Source: Acidobacteriota bacterium (lineage in GTDB: Bacteria; Acidobacteriota; Terriglobia; Terriglobales; Acidobacteriaceae). From it: a DNA stretch of 6,218 bases. The notes beneath the pieces were generated by a model. That model ran no database searches and had not been told where the DNA came from. It saw only the letters and a list, made by a program, of their open reading frames with translations. The position numbers and the translations under genes were made by a program. Shown here in pieces: positions 1 through 4,975 of the stretch; position 1 is the first letter of the stretch; each line of letters begins with the position of its first letter. The stretch is from contig JAJYSL010000260.1 of NCBI GenBank assembly GCA_021793595.1, forward strand, positions 1-6,218, in the 5' to 3' direction.

Positions 1-783
1 CTCAAAAAAGCATCCGATGGGGATTTCCTCGCCCCAGATCAATGATTTTTCCATGGCGGCCGACCAGTCCGTGGAATCGTACTCCGGATTGTCTTCCAGC
101 TTTTTCACGCGGGGTCGGAACCACTGGAAGGTGTTGTCGCGGTTGTAGGTAACGCAGGGGCTGAACACGTCGATGAACGAAAATCCTTTGTGTTCGATCG
201 CGCGTTTGAGCAACTCGGTAAGATGTTTTTGCTCGCCACTGAAACCACGCGCGACGAAGGTCGCACCGGCTGCCAGCGCTAGCGCCAACGGACTTAGCGG
301 CGTCTCGATATTGCCATACGGCATGCTTTTGGTCTTCATGCCGATGCGACTGGTGGGAGAAGTCTGACCGGTGGTCAGTCCATAGATCTGGTTGTCCATC
401 ACGATGTAGGTCAAGTCGACGTTGCGGCGCATTGCATGCACGTAGTGGCCGCAGCCGATGCCAAAACCGTCACCATCGCCGCCCGTCACCAACACGGTCA
501 AGGCGTGGTTCGCCATTTTCAGCCCGGTGGCTACCGGCAAGGAGCGGCCGTGCAAGGTGTGCATGCCATAGGTCTCAATGAAGCCTGGGAAGTTGGACGA
601 GCATCCTATGCCGCTGACGGTTGCCACCTCATGCTTGGGGATTTGCAGCTCAACCAGGGCCTTTTGGACAGCGGCGAGGACGCCGAAATCGCCGCAACCG
701 GGACACCAATCGGGATCGACCTTGCCTTTGAAATCTGCCATGGTTATTGCTTTGGGAGCCACTACAGCTGTATCGGTCGCCAT
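1..783 (-). CDS. korB: 2-oxoacid:ferredoxin oxidoreductase, beta (TPP-binding) subunit, 3'-partial
   Basis: Thiamine-diphosphate and [4Fe-4S] subunit of a CoA-dependent 2-oxoacid:ferredoxin oxidoreductase, a cytoplasmic enzyme that converts 2-oxoglutarate or a similar 2-oxoacid to acyl-CoA, CO2 and reduced ferredoxin. The reading frame is open for 261 codons and runs off the left edge; family members are usually about 280-350 aa, so the C-terminus is missing. Visible signatures: CPGC (C27, C30), GIGCSS (C61) and SPC (C210), which fit the four cluster ligands. The TPP/Mg motif is GGDGDGFGIG (residues 101-110) continuing to MDNQIYGLTTGQTSPTS (129-145), and the MKTKSMPYGNIE block (149-160) is typical of KorB-like proteins. 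The start is supported by AAAGGAG at 793-799, 9 nt upstream; an internal ATG at 741 (M15) is a weaker alternative. It follows korA by 75 bp on the same strand and surely forms the enzyme with it. Substrate (2-oxoglutarate versus pyruvate or another 2-oxoacid) cannot be fixed from sequence alone. Confidence 0.93.
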   Translation of the reverse strand, partial: MATDTAVVAPKAITMADFKGKVDPDWCPGCGDFGVLAAVQKALVELQIPKHEVATVSGIGCSSNFPGFIETYGMHTLHGRSLPVATGLKMANHALTVLVTGGDGDGFGIGCGHYVHAMRRNVDLTYIVMDNQIYGLTTGQTSPTSRIGMKTKSMPYGNIETPLSPLALALAAGATFVARGFSGEQKHLTELLKRAIEHKGFSFIDVFSPCVTYNRDNTFQWFRPRVKKLEDNPEYDSTDWSAAMEKSLIWGEEIPIGCFFE

Positions 784-792
784 CTCTTGGTT

Positions 793-799
793 CTCCTTT
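793..799 (-). promoter_or_regulatory. Ribosome binding site of korB
   Basis: On the minus strand this reads AAAGGAG, nearly a full anti-16S match, placed 9 nt before the ATG at 783. It decides for the start at 783 over the internal ATG at 741, which has no comparable site. Confidence 0.7.
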
Positions 800-858
800 A
801 TGCAGGAAGCGATTGATCGTTCTGTCTTACGTTGCGCAACATTGGACGCTGATTGCAG

Positions 859-2637
859 CTAAACCATGATTTCGTGAACTGGCACCGAAAGCTTGGTTTT
901 GCCTGCGAGTTGTTCCTTGACTGCCTCGACAATATGGTGCGGCGCAAACGGTTCGCCATCGTATTTGCGAATATTACCGTCAGGAACATAGCTGGTTTCA
1001 CTGCGCAGGTAGCGGGCAAATTGACCGCTGAAATTGTTCTCGACGATGATGGTGTGCTTGGCATCTCGAAGCAGATCCATGATGGCGTCGCCATGCAGCG
1101 GAACCAACCAGCGCACGGCGAGGAAATTGGCGGAAATACCCTGCTCCTGCAGCAGCTGACATGCCTCTTCGATCACGCCGTAGGTTGAGCCCCAGCCGAT
1201 CAGGGTAACGTCGGCATTGGCAGGACCCTGAAGTTGTGGCGGCGGGACCGAGGCGGCAATGCCATCCACCTTGCGCATGCGTTTCTCCATCATGGCGCGT
1301 CGCTTGGCAGTGTTGGTGTACTCGTCGCTGATCAGCACTCCGTCTTCATCGTGTTCGTCGCTGGAGACGGTGTGGGTGTAACCGGGCAGGCCGGGAATAG
1401 CGCGTGGGGAAACTCCGTCTTCCGTGATTATGTATCTTTTGTAGGGCTCGTGGTCGGCTGACCCATTCGAGGTGATCAGCTGACCGCGATCCACGGGCGG
1501 AGCGAAATCAAGCTCCTTTGGATCGACGCTGAGACGACCCTCGGCAAGAAGCAGATCGCAAAGAACGATTCCCGGGCACTGGAAGCGATCCGTGAGGTTG
1601 CACATTTCGGGAATCAGCTTGAAGCAGTCCGCGATATCCAAGGGTGCGGCGATGACCCTGGGATAATCTCCAAAGGCTGCGCCGAGCATTTGCCAAAGAT
1701 CGCCCTGCTCGGTTTTCGTAGGAACGCCAGTTGACGGACCGGCACGCTGGCAGTCGATGACCACAACGGGAATCTCCGCTTGGGCAGAAAGACCCAGGCC
1801 CTCGCTCATCAAGGCGAAACCGCCGCCCGAGGTGGCACACATGGAGCGAACGCCGGCGTGGGCGGCTCCAATGGCCATATTAATGACACCGATCTCGTCC
1901 TCCACCTGGCGCACCATGATTCCAGCTTTGCGTGCGTGCTCGGCCATCCAGTGCAGCACACCCGTAGACGGACTCATGGGATATGCACAGTAGAACTTTA
2001 CGCCTGCCGCCGCACCTCCCATGGCCATGGCGGCGTTTCCGCTGAGGACGGCGTATCGGGCATCCGTCATAGGCAGCGCCCATGCAAAGGGCTTAAAGTT
2101 CTGCGTGGCATAGTCGTAGCCAACGCGGGCAAGATGCACATTTTCGTCGATTACGGCTTTGTCCTTTTTGCGAAACTGTTCGGCGAGCACACTTTCAAGC
2201 GCCGGAAATCCAACACCCATCATGCTGAGGGCCGCGCCAATAGCAATGGTATTTTGGCCTACCTTGTTGCGGGTAATATCGGCCATTTTCGAGATCGGCA
2301 TGGGACAGAGCTGCACCCCGGTCGCCGGAGTGCCCGGCTGGATCAGATCTGCATTGAAAAGGCAGGCGCCGCCGGCCGATAGCAGGCGCAAGTGCCGATC
2401 CATCGTGTCTTGATTCAGCGGGATTAAGAGGTCAAGGTGATCGCCGGTATTGGAGATTTTCTGAGGGCCGGTGCGAATGGTCAGGAAGGTGTGGCCACCG
2501 CGAATGATGGACTGATAGGCGTTATAGGCATTGAGGTGGAGGCCACGGCGGCTGAAAATCTTGGCGAAAATGTCGCCGGGGGTGGCCACACCCTGACCAG
2601 CGGCGCCTCCGATCCCTACAGCAAAGGACTGACTCAT
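859..2637 (-). CDS. korA: 2-oxoacid:ferredoxin oxidoreductase, fused gamma-alpha subunit
   Basis: Partner of KorB in a 2-oxoacid:ferredoxin oxidoreductase. At 592 aa it is the fused gamma-alpha form. The N-terminal gamma domain (about residues 1-180) carries GIGGAAGQGV (7-16) and NAYQSIIRGGHTF (39-51). The alpha pyrimidine-binding domain begins near LSGNAAMAMG and holds YPMSPST (219-225), QVEDEIGVINMAIGAAHAG (244-262), ATSGGGFALMSEG (268-280) and GPSTGVPTKTEQGDL (300-314). The C-terminal domain III (about 475-590) has IGWGSTYGV and VENNFSGQFARYLR, usual in this family. No Fe-S cysteine motif is present; the cluster sits in KorB. The start at 2637 is chosen because GGGAG at 2644-2648 is 6 nt upstream; the ATG two codons earlier (2643) directly abuts that site and would leave no spacing. 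korB follows after 75 bp. Names such as 2-oxoglutarate or 2-oxoacid:acceptor oxidoreductase subunit alpha apply equally; substrate is inferred, not shown. Confidence 0.94.
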   Translation of the reverse strand: MSQSFAVGIGGAAGQGVATPGDIFAKIFSRRGLHLNAYNAYQSIIRGGHTFLTIRTGPQKISNTGDHLDLLIPLNQDTMDRHLRLLSAGGACLFNADLIQPGTPATGVQLCPMPISKMADITRNKVGQNTIAIGAALSMMGVGFPALESVLAEQFRKKDKAVIDENVHLARVGYDYATQNFKPFAWALPMTDARYAVLSGNAAMAMGGAAAGVKFYCAYPMSPSTGVLHWMAEHARKAGIMVRQVEDEIGVINMAIGAAHAGVRSMCATSGGGFALMSEGLGLSAQAEIPVVVIDCQRAGPSTGVPTKTEQGDLWQMLGAAFGDYPRVIAAPLDIADCFKLIPEMCNLTDRFQCPGIVLCDLLLAEGRLSVDPKELDFAPPVDRGQLITSNGSADHEPYKRYIITEDGVSPRAIPGLPGYTHTVSSDEHDEDGVLISDEYTNTAKRRAMMEKRMRKVDGIAASVPPPQLQGPANADVTLIGWGSTYGVIEEACQLLQEQGISANFLAVRWLVPLHGDAIMDLLRDAKHTIIVENNFSGQFARYLRSETSYVPDGNIRKYDGEPFAPHHIVEAVKEQLAGKTKLSVPVHEIMV

Positions 2638-2643
2638 ACACAT

Positions 2644-2648
2644 CTCCC
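2644..2648 (-). promoter_or_regulatory. Ribosome binding site that decides the korA start
   Basis: On the minus strand this reads GGGAG. It abuts the ATG at 2643 with no spacer but is 6 nt from the in-frame ATG at 2637, a normal distance. The protein therefore most likely starts MSQSF rather than MCMSQSF. Confidence 0.6.
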
Positions 2649-2736
2649 AAGCTGGCTCGCGGCATTTTCAAGCCTTTTTTGCGCCAGCGATTTTTTTTGA
2701 GTACATCGGATTCTTCGGTTGGTTCGAACTGCCCGC

Positions 2737-2764
2737 AAATTACGGGTTGCAATGCGATCGTCAA
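2737..2764 (-). promoter_or_regulatory. Candidate sigma70 promoter P2 for korAB
   Basis: Reading the minus strand, TTGACG (2759-2764) is followed after 16 bp by TAATTT (2737-2742). The -35 box matches 5 of 6 consensus bases, but the -10 box only 3 of 6. The -10 lies in an imperfect palindrome, CCCG-N7-CGGG (2732-2746), which could be an operator. Transcription would start about 100 nt before korA. Weak evidence by eye only. Confidence 0.28.
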
Positions 2765-2773
2765 TCTGTGTGC

Positions 2774-2803
2774 ATCCTAGCCTCTGCCATGCATGACGGT
2801 CAA
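2774..2803 (-). promoter_or_regulatory. Candidate sigma70 promoter P1 for korAB
   Basis: On the minus strand TTGACC (2798-2803) is followed after 18 bp by TAGGAT (2774-2779). The boxes match consensus at 5 of 6 and 4 of 6 positions. It lies between the hairpin at 2826-2845 and korA, as expected if korAB is a separate transcription unit, and would give a leader of about 130 nt. It competes with P2 just downstream. Confidence 0.35.
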
Positions 2804-2825
2804 CAGCAGTTTCGACAGGAGAGAA

Positions 2826-2845
2826 ACAGCTTGAAAACAAGCTGT
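2826..2845 (-). terminator. Perfect 8-bp hairpin, possible terminator of the GH130 unit
   Basis: ACAGCTTG (minus strand 2845-2838) pairs perfectly with CAAGCTGT (2833-2826) around a TTTT tetraloop. The downstream minus-strand sequence is TTCTCTCC, pyrimidine-rich but not a strong T-run, so intrinsic termination is plausible but not canonical. The hairpin lies about 200 bp after the GH130 stop, five bases after the stop of the small ORF at 2851-3048, and before the korAB promoter candidates. This placement fits a transcription boundary. Confidence 0.45.
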
Positions 2846-2850
2846 GTTCC

Positions 2851-3048
2851 TCAGGGTGGAATCTCACTCCACGCAGGGATGCAGCGTACGCGGAGCCAGC
2901 TCGATTTCCAGGGAACCATTTGTTTTGGAAGCGAGGAGAATGCGGTTTTTTTGCTTGCAGTCCTCATCCAGGCGCGGCGGACGCTGTAAGCGAGAAAGAA
3001 AACGGCTTGGGTGAACGTCAAAGTCTGAGCAACACGGCGGAACTTCAT
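2851..3048 (-). CDS. Possible small ORF (65 aa) overlapping the GH130 stop
   Basis: I do not recognise this protein. The ATG at 3048 overlaps the TGA of the GH130 gene as ATGA, the arrangement used for translational coupling, and the stop at 2851-2853 is followed within five bases by the perfect hairpin at 2826-2845. The peptide begins MKFRRVAQ, has a short hydrophobic stretch (FTQAVFFLAYSV, residues 12-23), then a basic, Trp- and Ser-rich tail. About 63% of third codon positions are G or C by hand count, which does not exclude coding. Against it: no good ribosome binding site (only AGGAA, 12 nt upstream), no known domain, and a composition that could be a chance frame in a 3' region. The 400-bp stretch 2644-3044 holds no other plausible gene. 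Confidence 0.22.
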   Translation of the reverse strand: MKFRRVAQTLTFTQAVFFLAYSVRRAWMRTASKKTAFSSLPKQMVPWKSSWLRVRCIPAWSEIPP

Positions 3049-4172
3049 GGAAGCGCTGGATTCCTATCGGCAGAGATCGCAACTCCCACGAGAGAATCGG
3101 CGCAGCCGTAATACAGGTACCACTTTCCTTTGTAGAAAACCAATCCCTCGGCAAAGGTGGTGCCGGCAGCGTATTGTCCCGTGCGTTCGAACGGCATTTC
3201 CGGCTTAAAGAACGGTTGATCGGTGCGCGCAATGATCCTGGTGGGATCGCTAGCGCTGAAAAGAGCCTGGCCGTCGGAATAGGCGCCAGCGTCCAGCGAT
3301 GGATCGCCATCCTGGGCTGCATTCTTGCCGTTGTAGATGAGGAGAATACCGTTCTTCGTAAGGAGCGGAGGCGGGCCAACTTCCGATAAAGCGCTATCGA
3401 AGTGGCCGGGACGAGGGGCAAGAACCACAACAAGATTCCCGTGAGCGTCCACCACAGGAGTCCAATGAATCAGGTCGCTGGACGTTGCGAGTCGTATTTC
3501 TCCTTCGCCCCAGTACATCCAGTACTTACCGTGAAGTTTTGCCGCGATGAGCCGATCGCCCACGAGGTGGGTCAGGATGCCGGCGGACTTGTACTTGAGG
3601 GTGTTGTACTTGCCACCGGGCACTTGGGCGAAGGCAGGGCCATATTTCTTCCAGTGAATTAAATCGCGGGAAGTGGCAATGCCGACGCGCCAGATTTTGC
3701 GATTCCATTGCGTGTAGGTAAGGACGTAGGTTCCGTCCGGGCTTTCAACAATGCGGGGATCCTCGGTTCCACCGGGCCATTCGCGCTGCATCTGCGAGTC
3801 GCGTGAGGGGAAAAAGATCGGGGCTGGATTGCGGGTGAAGTGGATTCCATCTGTGCTGACGGCGAGGCCCAGTCGGGAGGTATGCTCGCCAATGGCCATG
3901 GACCCGGTGTCGTCTTCGGCGCGATACAGGACGTCGATTTTCCCGTTGCGCACGATGGCGGCGGGATTGAAGGTATGGAGAGCTTCCCACTGGACTGGCT
4001 CTTTTCGGATGGGGTCAACGAAGACGGCGGCGGGATCAGGCCCGATGACAGGTCCGCTGGGCGACGGGCGATGGAAGGGACCGAGAATCCATGCGTCGCC
4101 TGCGATGTGCTGCGCCTGAGCCATACTAAACGCAAGCGCAGTTCCAATGAGAAGTGCAGTCAGGCGGCGCAT
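3045..4172 (-). CDS. Secreted GH130-family glycosidase (beta-mannoside phosphorylase/hydrolase-like)
   Basis: Five-bladed beta-propeller enzyme of the GH130/DUF377 type, a family acting on beta-mannosides by phosphorolysis or hydrolysis. Residues 1-20 form a signal peptide (MRR, hydrophobic core LTALLIGTALAF, cleavage expected after AQA before Q21), so the mature enzyme is exported. Family features in order: HTFNPAAIVRNGKIDVLYRAEDD (residues 66-88), GGTEDPRI (134-141) whose Asp138 is the likely general acid by family analogy, WRVGIATSRDLIHW (161-174), KSAGI (195-199), ATSSDLIHW (229-237), EVGPPPLLT (264-272), LLIYNGKN (277-284) and a closing LYYGCADSLVGVAIS. The repeated A-T/S-S-x-D-L-I-H-W units mark propeller blades. 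R162 and K195 may correspond to phosphate contacts, but the family's usual YHG is YNG here (N281). The start at 4172 gives a clean signal peptide; its ribosome site is weak (GGGA, 8 nt away). Exact substrate and reaction are unknown. Confidence 0.85.
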   Translation of the reverse strand: MRRLTALLIGTALAFSMAQAQHIAGDAWILGPFHRPSPSGPVIGPDPAAVFVDPIRKEPVQWEALHTFNPAAIVRNGKIDVLYRAEDDTGSMAIGEHTSRLGLAVSTDGIHFTRNPAPIFFPSRDSQMQREWPGGTEDPRIVESPDGTYVLTYTQWNRKIWRVGIATSRDLIHWKKYGPAFAQVPGGKYNTLKYKSAGILTHLVGDRLIAAKLHGKYWMYWGEGEIRLATSSDLIHWTPVVDAHGNLVVVLAPRPGHFDSALSEVGPPPLLTKNGILLIYNGKNAAQDGDPSLDAGAYSDGQALFSASDPTRIIARTDQPFFKPEMPFERTGQYAAGTTFAEGLVFYKGKWYLYYGCADSLVGVAISADRNPALP

Positions 4173-4190
4173 ATCGATTTTCCCATAGGA

Positions 4191-4210
4191 GCCACCACTG
4201 CGAGGGTGGC
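4191..4210 (-). repeat. Inverted repeat in the GH130 leader
   Basis: GCCACC (4191-4196) and GGTGGC (4205-4210) form a 6-bp GC-rich stem with an 8-nt loop, ending 18 nt before the GH130 start codon. It lies downstream of the candidate promoter, so it would be in the transcript leader. There is no T-run, so it is not a terminator. It could be an operator, a leader hairpin or chance. Confidence 0.35.
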
Positions 4211-4258
4211 GTGGTTCTGACTGGATCGATGCAGGATCAGGCGTTTTGACATGGAGAC

Positions 4259-4287
4259 ATCCTAAGAGCAGGCAGTGGAAGGATCAA
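4259..4287 (-). promoter_or_regulatory. Candidate sigma70 promoter for the GH130 gene
   Basis: On the minus strand TTGATC (4282-4287) is followed after 17 bp by TAGGAT (4259-4264); each box matches consensus at 4 of 6 positions with ideal spacing. Transcription would start about 80 nt before the GH130 ATG. It is the best pair I see in the 181-bp gap between tRNA and GH130, which otherwise holds only the short repeats listed. Confidence 0.38.
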
Positions 4288-4294
4288 GCAGTGG
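4269..4294. repeat. Short direct repeat overlapping the candidate GH130 promoter
   Basis: CAGGCAGTGG (4269-4278) recurs as CAAGCAGTGG (4285-4294), nine of ten bases identical with a 16-bp period. The copies cover the -35 box and spacer of the candidate promoter at 4259-4287, so they could be a paired binding site for a regulator. Only two copies are present and chance is possible. Confidence 0.3.
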
Positions 4295-4353
4295 CCGCTT
4301 CGAGGGTGCGCCAATCATCCTGCAGAATCGCAACTTCCAAGCACAAATCCGCA

Positions 4354-4428
4354 TGGAGCGGGAGACGGGGATCGAACCCGCAACCAACGGCTTGGGAAGC
4401 CGCTACTCTACCATTGAGCTACTCCCGC
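4354..4428 (-). tRNA. tRNA-Gly (anticodon CCC), CCA encoded
   Basis: Reads GGG glycine codons. Folding the minus strand gives a perfect 7-bp acceptor stem (GCGGGAG with CTCCCGC), a D arm GCTC-AATGGTA-GAGT, an anticodon arm GCGGC-TTCCCAA-GCCGT with CCC at plus positions 4394-4396, a short variable loop TGGTT, and a T arm GCGGG-TTCGATC-CCCGT. The discriminator base is T, as usual for bacterial tRNA-Gly, and CCA (4354-4356) is encoded. The 5' end lies only 16 nt after the hoxW stop on the same strand, so it may be processed from the hydrogenase transcript or have a promoter inside hoxW. I see no clear intrinsic terminator directly after it. Confidence 0.95.
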
Positions 4429-4444
4429 CCGCCTGCTCAGTCTA

Positions 4445-4975
4445 TCAAACGCTGGATAATTCCGAGATATCCTCTTCAACGCCAACGACGAGTTGCTCGG
4501 AACCGGGAAGATTCCAGCGCAGGTTGTTGGCACCTTGCAGGATACGCCCGACAAGGGAAAGGACGGCGGGAGTGGCATCGCGGACCACATCGCTCAGACG
4601 GTGCTCCATCTTGAAGGATTTTCCACCGACTGTGATGAAATAAGTGTGCCGGGGAATTCTTCCATACAGCTCCTGAGACAGCCGCAGCAAAGTGGACGGC
4701 TGCATATAATGACCGATGAAACGGGGGAGCTTTTCCGCGGGCGCCACGGGCTGCATGGAAACTTCACCCGGAGCGGTCATCGTCGTGCAGTCGAGAAAAA
4801 TGACGGTATCGGCTGAACTGATTGGCTCGGCCATCTCTGGCGTGAGTTGGTGCAAGGACACCACCTCAATTTCCGAGCGTGTAAATTGCTCCTCGACTTT
4901 TGCAGCCATCCACTCGCCGAAGCCATCATCCCCTCGCAGGGGGTTACCGCATGCCAGCATAAGTGCGCGTTTCAT
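4445..4975 (-). CDS. hoxW: [NiFe] hydrogenase maturation endopeptidase (M52, HoxW-like)
   Basis: Nickel-dependent protease that removes the C-terminal tail of the hydrogenase large subunit after Ni insertion, the last maturation step in the cytoplasm. The 176-aa protein opens with the family signature ACGNPLRGDDGFG (residues 8-20). The probable Ni ligands, by analogy with HybD/HycI, are D16 or D17, D62 (IFLDC) and H89 (IGHYMQPSTLL). The block KSFKMEHRLSDVVRDATP (119-136) matches the later conserved region. About 25 residues beyond the usual core form a variable C-terminus. The start codon overlaps the hoxH stop as ATGA (4972-4975), and GAGGAG at 4985-4990 inside hoxH is 9 nt upstream, so translation is coupled to the substrate gene. 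Specificity for the neighbouring HoxH is inferred from this pairing. The symbol is assigned by context; the general name hydrogenase maturation protease is certain. Confidence 0.92.
   Translation of the reverse strand: MKRALMLACGNPLRGDDGFGEWMAAKVEEQFTRSEIEVVSLHQLTPEMAEPISSADTVIFLDCTTMTAPGEVSMQPVAPAEKLPRFIGHYMQPSTLLRLSQELYGRIPRHTYFITVGGKSFKMEHRLSDVVRDATPAVLSLVGRILQGANNLRWNLPGSEQLVVGVEEDISELSSV

Noticed and set aside
436..816. Plus-strand frame of 126 codons opposite korB
   Set aside because: The minus strand clearly encodes the TPP and Fe-S motifs of KorB; the plus-strand peptide has no family features.
831..840. Palindrome GTTGCGCAAC between korA and korB
   Set aside because: A single 10-bp palindrome in a 75-bp gap, with no promoter or T-run beside it; chance is likely.
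1780..2382. Long plus-strand frame (200 codons) antisense to korA
   Set aside because: It lies wholly opposite the well-conserved alpha and gamma domains of KorA, shows no recognisable domain, and is a usual by-product of GC-rich codon use.
2856..2872. GTGGA / TCCAC inverted repeat near the small ORF end
   Set aside because: Only 5 bp with a 7-nt loop and no T-run; too weak to call beside the perfect hairpin at 2826-2845.
2953..2991. GCTTGCAG / CTGTAAGC inverted repeat beside a T-run, considered as a terminator
   Set aside because: On the plus strand the T-run precedes the stem rather than following it; on the minus strand the stem is followed by A and has an A-C mismatch. It does not fit an intrinsic terminator in either direction.
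2864..3433. Minus-strand 189-codon frame overlapping the GH130 3' half
   Set aside because: It is a shifted frame of the GH130 coding region; the composition is Pro/Arg/Ser-rich and the in-frame GH130 motifs continue to the natural C-terminus, so no frameshift is needed.
3840..4220. Plus-strand frame of 126 codons opposite the GH130 5' half
   Set aside because: It is antisense to the signal peptide and first blades of the GH130 protein and resembles no known family.
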